A stretch of 64,000 nucleotides of DNA. It comes from Streptomyces anulatus. GTDB lineage: Bacteria > Actinomycetota > Actinomycetes > Streptomycetales > Streptomycetaceae. Made by a program: the position numbers and the translations under genes. Location: assembly GCF_014650675.1 (NCBI RefSeq), contig NZ_BMVK01000013.1:1-64000 (forward strand). The letters are read 5' to 3'. The notes beneath the pieces were generated by a model. It did no database searches. It saw nothing but the letters and a program-made list of their open reading frames with translations, and had not been told where the DNA came from. Of this stretch, positions 8,279 through 15,538 are shown in pieces. The first letter of the stretch is position 1, and every line of letters begins with the position of its first letter.

Positions 8279-9196
8279 GTGACCCAAGACGTGAAGGAAA
8301 TTTTCAGCGGCGAGTCCCCGCCGGCCCCCGCGGCCCTCGCCGCCAAGGTCCGGACCCTCGCCCCCTCCATGACCCGCTCGATGCAGCTGGTCGCCGAAGC
8401 CGTGGCGGGCGACCCGGCCGGCTGCGCCGCCCTCACCGTCACCGGTCTCGCCGAGCTCACCGGCACCAGTGAAGCCACCGTCGTCCGCACCGCACGCCTC
8501 CTCGGCTACCCCGGCTACCGGGATCTGCGCCTCGCGCTGGCCGGCCTCGCCGCGCACCAGGAGTCCGGCCGGGCCCCCGCCGTCACCGCCGACATCGCGG
8601 TGGACGACCCGATCGCCGACGTGGTCGCCAAGCTCGCCTACGACGAGCAGCAGACCCTCGCCGACACCGCCGCCGGGCTCGACACCGTACAGCTGGGTGC
8701 CGCCGTCGCCGCCGCGTCGACCGCCCGCCGCATCGACGTCTACGGCGTCGGGGCGTCCTCCCTCGTCGGCCAGGACCTGGCGCAGAAGCTGCTCCGGATC
8801 GGGTTGATCGCCCACGCCCACATGGACCCGCACCTCGCGGTGACCAACGCCGTGCAGCTGCGCAGCGGCGACGTGGCCATCGCGATCACGCACTCCGGCT
8901 CCACCGGCGACGTCATCGAGCCGCTGCGGGTCGCGTTCGACCGAGGGGCGACCACGATCGCGATCACCGGACGGCCCGACGGGCCCGTGACGCAGTACGC
9001 GGACCACGTGCTGACCACGTCCACCGCGCGCGAGAGCGAGCTGCGCCCCGCCGCCATGTCGAGCCGCACCAGCCAGCTGCTCGTCGTGGACTGCCTGTTC
9101 ATAGGCGTCGCGCAGCGGACGTACGAGACCGCCGCGCCCGCCCTGGCCGCCTCCTACGAGGCACTTGCCCACCGCCACAACCCGCGCACCCGCTGA
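8279..9196 (+). CDS. murR: MurR/RpiR-family transcriptional regulator
   Basis: The 305-residue protein has an N-terminal RpiR helix-turn-helix (LTVTGLAELTGTSEATVVRTARLLGYPGYRDLR is the recognition region, given here by position about 55-85) and a C-terminal SIS sugar-phosphate isomerase fold (VYGVGASSLVGQDLA; ITHSGSTGDVIEPL). Such regulators sense a phosphosugar; the next gene, murQ, suggests N-acetylmuramic acid 6-phosphate. The GTG start coincides with the predicted transcription start. First gene of murR-murQ-PTS operon; an operator dyad overlaps its -10 box. Confidence 0.9.
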   Translation: MTQDVKEIFSGESPPAPAALAAKVRTLAPSMTRSMQLVAEAVAGDPAGCAALTVTGLAELTGTSEATVVRTARLLGYPGYRDLRLALAGLAAHQESGRAPAVTADIAVDDPIADVVAKLAYDEQQTLADTAAGLDTVQLGAAVAAASTARRIDVYGVGASSLVGQDLAQKLLRIGLIAHAHMDPHLAVTNAVQLRSGDVAIAITHSGSTGDVIEPLRVAFDRGATTIAITGRPDGPVTQYADHVLTTSTARESELRPAAMSSRTSQLLVVDCLFIGVAQRTYETAAPALAASYEALAHRHNPRTR

Positions 9197-9270
9197 CCGC
9201 CCGGAAACGGGCCACGCACCACCCGTACGCGTTCGAGACCGAGCACACCGAGAAAGCTGAGCCGCACCTC

Positions 9271-10260
9271 ATGACCTCCACCACCGACGCGAACACCGAC
9301 ACCCCCGGCCACACCGGCCCCACCGGCTCCACCGGGACCTACGGCGAACTCCGCGCCCAGCTGGCCACCCTCACCACCGAGGCGTTCCGCCCCGAGCTGG
9401 CCGAGATCGACCGGCAGTCCACGCGGGAGATCGCGCGGATCATGAACGGCGAGGACGCCACCGTCCCGGCCGCGGTCGCCGAGCGGCTGCCGCAGATCGC
9501 CGCGGCCATCGACGCCACCGCCGAGCGCATGGCCCGCGGCGGCCGGCTGATCTACGCGGGCGCGGGCACCGCGGGCCGCCTCGGAGTGCTGGACGCCAGC
9601 GAGTGCCCGCCCACCTTCAACACCGACCCGTCCGAGGTCATCGGCCTGATCGCGGGCGGCCCCTCCGCCATGGTCACGGCCGTCGAGGGCGCGGAGGACA
9701 GCAAGGAGCTGGCCGCCGCCGACCTGGACGGGCTGAAGCTGACCGCCGACGACACGGTGGTCGGCATCTCCGCCTCCGGCCGCACGCCGTACGCGATCGG
9801 CGCGGTCGAACACGCCCGCGAGCGGGGCGCCCTGACCATCGGGCTCTCCTGCAACGCCGGCTCCGCGCTCGGCGCCGCCGCCGAACACGGCCTGGAGGTC
9901 GTCGTCGGCCCCGAGCTGCTCACCGGCTCGACCCGGCTGAAGGCGGGCACGGCCCAGAAGCTCGTCCTCAACATGATCTCGACGATCACGATGATCCGGC
10001 TCGGCAAGACGTACGGGAATCTCATGGTCGACGTCCGCGCTTCCAACGAGAAGCTGCGGGCCCGCTCCCGGCACATCGTCTCCCTGGCCACCGGCGCGTC
10101 CGACGCCGAGATCGAGGCCGCACTCGCCGCCACCGACGGCGAGGTCAAGAACGCGATCCTGGTCATCCTCGGCCAGGTCGACGGCCCCACCGCCGCCACC
10201 CGCCTCACCGAGGCGGACGGCCACCTCCGCGCCGCCCTCGCGGCCGTACACACCACCTGA
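9271..10260 (+). CDS. murQ: N-acetylmuramic acid 6-phosphate etherase
   Basis: This 329-residue SIS-fold lyase cleaves the lactyl ether of MurNAc-6-phosphate to give GlcNAc-6-phosphate and D-lactate, a step of peptidoglycan recycling. Family landmarks are present: EIDRQSTREIARIMNGED, LIYAGAGTAGRLGVLDASE, the active-site region FNTDPSEVIGLIAGG and the later TAQKLVLNMISTITMIRLGK (shown in parts). It has an extended Thr/Gly/Asp-rich N-terminus of about 25 residues. It lies 74 nt after murR and 50 nt before the PTS permease, so the three appear co-transcribed. Confidence 0.95.
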   Translation: MTSTTDANTDTPGHTGPTGSTGTYGELRAQLATLTTEAFRPELAEIDRQSTREIARIMNGEDATVPAAVAERLPQIAAAIDATAERMARGGRLIYAGAGTAGRLGVLDASECPPTFNTDPSEVIGLIAGGPSAMVTAVEGAEDSKELAAADLDGLKLTADDTVVGISASGRTPYAIGAVEHARERGALTIGLSCNAGSALGAAAEHGLEVVVGPELLTGSTRLKAGTAQKLVLNMISTITMIRLGKTYGNLMVDVRASNEKLRARSRHIVSLATGASDAEIEAALAATDGEVKNAILVILGQVDGPTAATRLTEADGHLRAALAAVHTT

Positions 10261-10310
10261 CCCACCCGGGTAATCCGCCCCACCCCCCGCACAGCAAGGC
10301 ACCGAGCACC

Positions 10311-11888
10311 ATGGCCACAGAAGACAAGAACCGCGCCACCGCCGCCGCGATCCTGCCGCTCGTCGGCGGTGCCGCGAACGTCGCCTCCATCGCCCACTGC
10401 ATGACCCGGCTCCGCCTCGGTCTGCACGACCGTTCCCTCGTCGACGACGAGGCCCTCAAGGCCCTGCCCGCCGTGATGGGCGTCGTCGACGACGACACGT
10501 ACCAGATCGTGCTGGGTCCGGGCACGGTCGCCCGGGTCACCCCGGAGTTCGAGCAGCTGGTCGACGAGGCCCGCGAGGCCGCGCCGGCCCCGGGGGACAC
10601 CCCCGCTGTCACCGCCGTCTCGGCGGAGGAACTGGCCGCACAGGGCGCGGCGATCAAGGCGCAGCGGAAGGCGAAGAACGCCACCCCGTTCAAGCTGTTC
10701 CTGCGCAAGATCGCCAACATCTTCGTGCCGCTGATCCCGGCGCTCATCGGCTGCGGGATCATCGCGGGCCTCAACGGCCTGCTGGTGAACCTGGAGTGGC
10801 TGCCCGCCGTGACGCCCGCGCTGGCGGCGATGGCGTCCGGCTTCATGGCGCTGATCGCGGTGTTCGTGGGCTACAACACGGCGAAGGAGTTCGGCGGCAC
10901 GCCGATCCTGGGCGGTGCGGTGGCGGCGATCATCGTCTTCCCGGGCGTCGCGAACATCGACGCCTTCGGCCAGACGCTCTCCCCCGGCCAGGGCGGTGTG
11001 CTCGGCGCGCTGGGCGCGGCGGTCCTCGCGGTGTACGTGGAGAAGTGGTGCCGCAGGTGGGTGCCCGAGGCGCTGGACGTCCTGGTCACCCCGACCCTGA
11101 CGGTGCTGATCTCCGGCCTGGTGACGATCTTCGGCCTGATGTACGTGGCCGGCGAGGTCTCCTCCGCGATCGGCACGTTCGCCGACTGGCTGCTGTCCAA
11201 CGGCGGCGCGGGCGCGGGCTTCGTGCTCGGCGGCCTGTTCCTGCCCCTGGTGATGCTGGGCCTGCACCAGGCCCTGATCCCGATCCACACCACGCTCATC
11301 GAGCAGCAGGGCTACACGGTCCTGCTCCCGATCCTCGCGATGGCCGGAGCGGGCCAGGTGGGCGCGGCCGTGGCCGTCTACTTCCGCCTCCCCCGCAACG
11401 AGTCGATCCGCCGCACCATCAAGTCCGCGCTCCCGGCCGGCCTGCTGGGCGTGGGCGAACCCCTGATCTACGGCGTCTCGCTCCCCCTCGGCCGCCCGTT
11501 CATCACGGCGTGCTTCGGCGGCGCTTTCGGCGCCGGCTTCGTCGGCCTGTTCAACCAGCTCGGCGACACGGTCGGCTCGACGGCCATCGGCCCGTCCGGC
11601 TGGGCCCTGTTCCCCCTCCTCGACGGCAACCACGGCCTGGGCTCGACGATCGCGATCTACGCGGGCGGCCTGCTCGTCGGCTACGTGGCCGGGTTCGTCG
11701 CGACGTACTTCTTCGGCTTCGGCAAGGACCTGCTGGCCGAGTTCAACGTCTCCCAGGAACCGGCCCCGTCCACGGTCGCCGCCACGGGCAACGTCCACCC
11801 CGCCACACCTCCGGCCGCCCCCGACGGCCCCGGCTCCGACGGCACGGACCCCGGAGCCTCCCCGGCCAAGGATCCCGCGAGGGTCTGA
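10311..11888 (+). CDS. PTS transporter subunit EIIBC, probably for N-acetylmuramic acid or a related amino sugar
   Basis: The 525-residue protein joins an EIIB domain (phosphorylatable Cys30 in ASIAHCMTRLRL) to an EIIC glucose/sucrose-family domain of about ten helices beginning near residue 125 (FKLFLRKIANIFVPLIPALI), with the conserved GLHQALIPIH and LGVGEPLIYGVSLPLGRPF motifs. It would import and phosphorylate the sugar; EIIA must come from elsewhere, since none is encoded here. Position after murQ points to a MurP-like role. The C-terminal 40 residues are Pro/Ala/Gly-rich. The ATG at 10311 is the only start that keeps the EIIB domain intact and follows the murQ stop. Confidence 0.9.
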   Translation: MATEDKNRATAAAILPLVGGAANVASIAHCMTRLRLGLHDRSLVDDEALKALPAVMGVVDDDTYQIVLGPGTVARVTPEFEQLVDEAREAAPAPGDTPAVTAVSAEELAAQGAAIKAQRKAKNATPFKLFLRKIANIFVPLIPALIGCGIIAGLNGLLVNLEWLPAVTPALAAMASGFMALIAVFVGYNTAKEFGGTPILGGAVAAIIVFPGVANIDAFGQTLSPGQGGVLGALGAAVLAVYVEKWCRRWVPEALDVLVTPTLTVLISGLVTIFGLMYVAGEVSSAIGTFADWLLSNGGAGAGFVLGGLFLPLVMLGLHQALIPIHTTLIEQQGYTVLLPILAMAGAGQVGAAVAVYFRLPRNESIRRTIKSALPAGLLGVGEPLIYGVSLPLGRPFITACFGGAFGAGFVGLFNQLGDTVGSTAIGPSGWALFPLLDGNHGLGSTIAIYAGGLLVGYVAGFVATYFFGFGKDLLAEFNVSQEPAPSTVAATGNVHPATPPAAPDGPGSDGTDPGASPAKDPARV

Positions 11889-11910
11889 CCCGGCTCCGGT
11901 CCTCCCAGCA

Positions 11911-11955
11911 CGCCCCCGGTCCTCCCCGCCCGTCCCGGCGGGCGGGCCGGGGGCG
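11911..11955 (+). terminator. Terminator of the mur operon
   Basis: Nested inverted repeats: outer arms CGCCCCCGG and CCGGGGGCG, inner arms around CGCCCG and CGGGCG. It lies 22 nt after the PTS gene stop. Confidence 0.65.
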
Positions 11956-12039
11956 TCCTGCGGACTACGCCTCAAGTACCGCCCCGCCCCGGTCTCCGGC
12001 CCGATACGCCCCGGGGCCCCGCTGGCTAGCGTCGGTCCC

Positions 12040-12675
12040 ATGCGTATAGGACTTCTCGGTACCGGAAATGTCGCCCGCGCCCTGGCCCACGGCTGGCGCG
12101 CCGCAGGACACGATGTCCTCCTCGGATCCCGTCGACCCGAAGAACGCACCGGCCTCGGCCTGCCCGTCGCCGGTCTCGACGAGACGGCCGCGCACGCGGA
12201 GGTACTGGTCAACGCCACGCCCGGCGGCGTCTCCGTGGATCTGCTGCGGTCCATCGGAGCCCCGGCACTGGCCGGCACGTTACTGATCGACGTCGGCGTC
12301 GGCCTCTCCGACGACTTCAGCGCGCTCACCCACCCCAACAGCAGCCTGGGCGAACTGATCCAGGAGGCGTTCCCGCTGACCCCCGTCGTCAAGACGCTCT
12401 GCACGATGGACTCCACCACCATGACCGCCCCGGGCGAACTCACCGAGCCGGGCACGGTCTTCCTCTCCGGCGACGACGCCGAGGCCAAGCGCACCACCGG
12501 CCGCCTGCTCACGGACCTCGGCTGGCCGGAGTCCTCCCAGCTCGACATCGGCGGCATCACCACGGCGCGCGGCCAGGAGCACTTCGCGTTCCTCTTCATG
12601 GGGATCGCGGGCGGGGTGGGGTCCCACACCTTCAACATCAAGGTGGTCACCCGCACGTCGGCGGACACCTTCTAG
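12040..12675 (+). CDS. F420-dependent NADP reductase-like oxidoreductase
   Basis: The 211-residue protein starts with a Rossmann dinucleotide motif (RIGLLGTGNVARALAHGW) followed by LLGSRRPEE, the NADP-phosphate recognition loop seen in F420:NADP oxidoreductase relatives. The rest follows the same short family (LVNATPGG; the KTLCTMDSTTM region; FLSGDDAEAK). Streptomyces make F420, so electron exchange between F420 and NADP is plausible, but several members of this fold lack F420 binding, so the activity is not certain. Monocistronic, with its own hairpin about 110 nt downstream. Confidence 0.78.
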   Translation: MRIGLLGTGNVARALAHGWRAAGHDVLLGSRRPEERTGLGLPVAGLDETAAHAEVLVNATPGGVSVDLLRSIGAPALAGTLLIDVGVGLSDDFSALTHPNSSLGELIQEAFPLTPVVKTLCTMDSTTMTAPGELTEPGTVFLSGDDAEAKRTTGRLLTDLGWPESSQLDIGGITTARGQEHFAFLFMGIAGGVGSHTFNIKVVTRTSADTF

Positions 12676-13004
12676 ACGAACCGGTCGCTCAACATTCCCT
12701 GTCCGGTCGAAGGGAAATGCATTGACACCCTTCGCGTGTAGAAAAACGTAAGCGGGAACCAGCATCCGCCGCTGACCGGCGGAAATGGGGGCGGGACCGG
12801 GTACTTGCCCGGCCCCGCCCCCGTTCTGCCGACCCGGAACACGGACCGGAAGACGGACAGGAAGACATCCGCACCGCCCAGGTGTACGGCACCTCTCCCC
12901 GGGCACACGAAGTTCAGCGGAAATATCGTTCAGCGGGCATATCAATAAAGCATCGACAATCCGCTACAGGAACGAAACAGGCGACCTTCACGAAAGGAGC
13001 CACC
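12676..13004. other. Intergenic interval with terminator and PRC-barrel leader
   Basis: No gene seen in 329 nt. It contains the hairpin at 12787-12822, a smaller CCGCC/GGCGG stem just before it, and a relatively AT-rich stretch (12905-12980) leading to a good GAAAGGAG ribosome-binding site at 12992-12999. A TTGACA at 12722-12727 has no convincing -10 partner. Confidence 0.6.
12787..12822 (+). terminator. Hairpin terminator after the oxidoreductase gene
   Basis: 15-nt arms (GGGGGCGGGACCGGG and its complement with one mismatch) separated by TACTTG. Confidence 0.7.
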
Positions 13005-13358
13005 ATGAGCGACTCCCTGTGGGGATATCAGCCGTCGAGCGGTCACACCGCGGGCGCCGATCTGACCGGCTATTCGGTCGAGGCCACCGACGGAAGTATC
13101 GGAAAGGTCGACAAGCACTCCGACGAGGTGGGTTCGGCCTATCTGCTCGTCGACACCGGAGTCTGGGTGTTCGGCAAGGACGTCCTGCTGCCCGCGGGCA
13201 CGGTGAAGCGCATCGACACCGAGGACCGGAAGGTCTACGTCGACCTCACCAAGGAACAGGTCAAGGAATCCCCGGAGTTCGACCGCCACCGGCAGGCGGA
13301 CGACCCGGGCTACCACGAGCAGCTGTCCGCGTACTACCTGGCGTACCGCATCATGTGA
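13005..13358 (+). CDS. PRC-barrel domain protein
   Basis: The 117-residue protein begins MSDSLWGYQPSSGHTAGADL and carries one PRC-barrel domain (about residues 20-80: GYSVEATDGSIGKVDKHSDE, then VLLPAGTVKRIDTEDRKVYV). PRC-barrels are small beta-barrels found alone in actinobacteria or fused to RimM and photosynthetic reaction-centre subunits. Standalone Streptomyces members are often stress-related, but nothing here proves that. The start is fixed by GAAAGGAG six nucleotides upstream of the ATG. Confidence 0.85.
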   Translation: MSDSLWGYQPSSGHTAGADLTGYSVEATDGSIGKVDKHSDEVGSAYLLVDTGVWVFGKDVLLPAGTVKRIDTEDRKVYVDLTKEQVKESPEFDRHRQADDPGYHEQLSAYYLAYRIM

Positions 13359-13387
13359 CCCGGCGTACGCCCCCCGAACGGCGGCGG

Positions 13388-13412
13388 GCCCGACCCCGAG
13401 GAGGGGTCGGCC
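13388..13412. terminator. Bidirectional terminator between PRC-barrel gene and the convergent small operon
   Basis: Stem CCGACCCC / GGGGTCGG (13390-13397 and 13403-13410) around GAGGA, extended outward by GGG/CCC. Confidence 0.7.
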
Positions 13413-13452
13413 CCGTCGCCCCGCGTGCGCAGCCCCCCCGCCCCGTCCGGCC

Positions 13453-13689
13453 TCAACGCGGCAGCTGCCCCTCCCTGTTGATCTCCGTCACCCGGGCCCG
13501 CAGCACCACTCCCGGTGACGCCGGCCGCACGGCCTCCGGCGGGCAGTCCCACTCCGGCCCGCCGCCGGGCGGCCGCAGCCGGACGTTCGGCCCGGACCGG
13601 CCCGTCACCCGGCCGACCCGGCCGTCCCGCGCGTCCACCGCGAACCCGCCCGCCCCGGGCGCACCCGGCTCACATCCCTCACCCGTCAT
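13453..13689 (-). CDS. Small conserved hypothetical protein
   Basis: A 78-residue protein, MTGEGCEPGAPGAGGFAVDA onward, with a compact beta-rich core (GRVGRVTGRSGPNVRLRPPG) and the tail LRARVTEINREGQLPR. The ATG at 13689 lies 11 nt inside the end of the upstream gene, so translation is coupled. Paired small genes of this kind occur in streptomycetes near HTH regulators, but I cannot name the family. Confidence 0.55.
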   Translation of the reverse strand: MTGEGCEPGAPGAGGFAVDARDGRVGRVTGRSGPNVRLRPPGGGPEWDCPPEAVRPASPGVVLRARVTEINREGQLPR

Positions 13690-13921
13690 GACCGCTCTCC
13701 TTCTCCGCCAGCACCTCGCACAGCCGCAACGCGGTGTCGATGTTGCAGCGGCCCAGGTCGACCAGGGGCGCCGGTTCGTCACCCGCACACGAGACCGGAT
13801 CGATCCGCAAGGACGGCAGCTTCACCCCGAACTCCGCAAGCCCTTCCCTCAGCTGCTCCACAACGCCCTCCGCCACCCGCACACGGTCCGCCGCCGCCCT
13901 GCGCCGCTCCATCGCTTCCAT
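13679..13921 (-). CDS. Small conserved hypothetical protein, first of a coupled pair
   Basis: An 80-residue soluble protein, MEAMERRRAAADRVRVAEGV onward, mostly helical at the N-terminus, then LPSLRIDPVSCAGDEPAPLV and a helical end (NIDTALRLCEVLAEKESGHD). The start at 13921 is preferred because sequence upstream looks non-coding; the ATG at 13912 is an alternative. It overlaps the next gene by 11 nt. Function unknown. Confidence 0.55.
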   Translation of the reverse strand: MEAMERRRAAADRVRVAEGVVEQLREGLAEFGVKLPSLRIDPVSCAGDEPAPLVDLGRCNIDTALRLCEVLAEKESGHDG

Positions 13922-14106
13922 GCCGCACACCTTCCACTCTGAGTGATGGCCATGCATACCCAGCGTGTCCAACGCGCAGTTGGCCCGGAAGAGGCGCAGT
14001 TCGGGCAACCGCGTCACCACTACCGACGGTTACCTTGGCCCGGCCGCCGCCGGGCTCTCCCCCGCCCCCTCCGCAGCCGGATCCGCCGCCGTTCCCGGCA
14101 CGCTCC

Positions 14107-14120
14107 TGGAAGCGCTCTCA
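14107..14120 (+). promoter_or_regulatory. LacI-type operator upstream of the glucan regulator
   Basis: TGGAAGCGCTCTCA matches the right half of the two perfect GAGAGCGCTCTC sites at 18369-18380 and 18531-18546 and is imperfect on the left. It lies about 130 nt upstream of the regulator start, just before a possible -10 (TAGGCT, 14141-14146). It suggests autoregulation. Confidence 0.65.
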
Positions 14121-14247
14121 GGGCTGTCGGCGCCCGGCGCTAGGCTGTAGACGATCCGGCGGCGACACCGAGCACGCGCACAGCACCACGCGCACCCCCA
14201 CGCACCAGCCCGCATATCGCCGCCCCCGTCGACGAGGAGCGACCGCC

Positions 14248-15291
14248 TTGCCCGAGCAGTCCCCCGGGTCCCGGCCCACCCTGGAAGCCGTCGCGGCACG
14301 TGCGGGGGTGTCGCGGGCCACCGCCTCGCGGGTCGTCAACGGGGGCGACGGAGTCCGCAAGCCGCTCGTGGACAAGGTGCTCAAGGCGGTCGACGAGCTG
14401 GGCTACATCCCGAACCACGCGGCCAGGACCCTGGTGACCCGGCGGACGGGAGCGGTGGCCGTCGTCATCGCGGAGCCGGAGATACGGATCTTCTCCGACC
14501 CCTTCTTCTCCCAGCAGATCCGGGGCATCAGCAAGGAGCTGACCGCCCACGACACCCAGCTCGTGCTGCTGCTGGTGGAGGGGCCCGGCGACTTCGACCG
14601 GATCGCACGGTATCTGTCCGGCGGACACGTCGACGGAGCGCTGGCGTTCTCGCTGCACACCGACGACCCGCTGCCGGCGATCACCCGGCGGGCGGGGATT
14701 CCCACGGTGTACGGGGGCCGGCCCAGCTGGACGGCCGACCCCGGGGACCAGGCCGTCCCGTATGTGGACGCGGACAACCGGGGCGGCGCGCGGGTGGCCG
14801 TGCGGTATCTCAAGGACCTCGGGCGGGAGCGGATCGCGCACATCGGCGGACCGCCCGACCAGACCTCGGCGATGGACCGTCTGGACGGCTACCGGGACAT
14901 CCTGCTGGACGTGGACCCGACGCTCGTCGCCGAGGGCGCGTTCACCGTGGAGAGCGGGGCGCGGGCGATGGCGGAGCTGCTGGAGCGGCGGCCCGACCTG
15001 GACGCGGTGTTCGTCGCCAACGACCTGATGGCGTCGGGTGCGTTGCGCGTGCTGCGGGAGCGCGGAGTGGCCGTGCCGGAACAGGTGGCGATCGTCGGGT
15101 TCGACGACATGGACTCGGTGGCCGAGACCACCGATCCGCCGCTGACCACGGTCAACCAGGACATCGAGGGGCAGGGCCGGCTGATGGCCCGCCTGCTGCT
15201 GCGCGGCCTGGACCGGGACCGTACGGGGAACGGACCGGCGCCCGACTCGGTGATCACCCCGACGACACTGGTGCGACGGGCCTCGGCCTGA
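14248..15291 (+). CDS. LacI-family regulator of the beta-1,3-glucan locus
   Basis: The 347-residue protein has the N-terminal LacI helix-turn-helix (TLEAVAARAGVSRATASRVV, with hinge region VDELGYIPNHAARTL) and a periplasmic-binding-like effector domain ending in IVGFDDMDSVAETTDPPLTT. It is CebR-like in length and motif order. The start is a TTG at 14248 preceded by GAGGAG at 14234-14239; upstream in-frame sequence is not protein-like. It probably represses the divergent GH81 and ABC/GH1 operons through the GAGAGCGCTCTC sites and itself through the half-site upstream. The inducer is likely a short beta-1,3-glucooligosaccharide (inference). Confidence 0.88.
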   Translation: MPEQSPGSRPTLEAVAARAGVSRATASRVVNGGDGVRKPLVDKVLKAVDELGYIPNHAARTLVTRRTGAVAVVIAEPEIRIFSDPFFSQQIRGISKELTAHDTQLVLLLVEGPGDFDRIARYLSGGHVDGALAFSLHTDDPLPAITRRAGIPTVYGGRPSWTADPGDQAVPYVDADNRGGARVAVRYLKDLGRERIAHIGGPPDQTSAMDRLDGYRDILLDVDPTLVAEGAFTVESGARAMAELLERRPDLDAVFVANDLMASGALRVLRERGVAVPEQVAIVGFDDMDSVAETTDPPLTTVNQDIEGQGRLMARLLLRGLDRDRTGNGPAPDSVITPTTLVRRASA

Positions 15292-15444
15292 TCGCCACAC
15301 GAGCGGGGGGTGCGGGAGCTGTGGGAATGCGGGAGCTGCGGGAGTGCGGCGAGCCTCCGCCCTGAGGAGCCGGAGACCCGCCGCACGAATCGTGCCCGTA
15401 CGGTCACGTCCTACACGTGCGGATCCCGCCACTTATCCGCACGG

Positions 15445-15538
15445 ATCGCGGGACCTGCACGTAGAGGATCACGGGACCTGCGCGTGCGGCATCGCGGGAC
15501 CTGCACGCACAGGATCACGCGCGACCTACACGTACGGG
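15445..15538. repeat. 23-bp tandem repeat after the GH81 gene
   Basis: Three 23-bp units of the form ATCRCGGGACCTGCRCG plus six variable bases (15445-15467, 15468-15490, 15491-15513), then a degenerate fourth that enters the end of the GH81 coding sequence. It lies between the convergent LacI and GH81 genes. No terminator-like stem was found in it. Confidence 0.8.

Noticed and set aside
9552..12668. A 1038-residue open frame on the minus strand
   Set aside because: It is antisense to murQ, the PTS gene and the oxidoreductase, all of which have clear family motifs; composition is low-complexity.
12720..12745. A promoter (TTGACA) before the PRC-barrel gene
   Set aside because: No -10 at an acceptable spacing, and a terminator-like hairpin lies between it and the gene.
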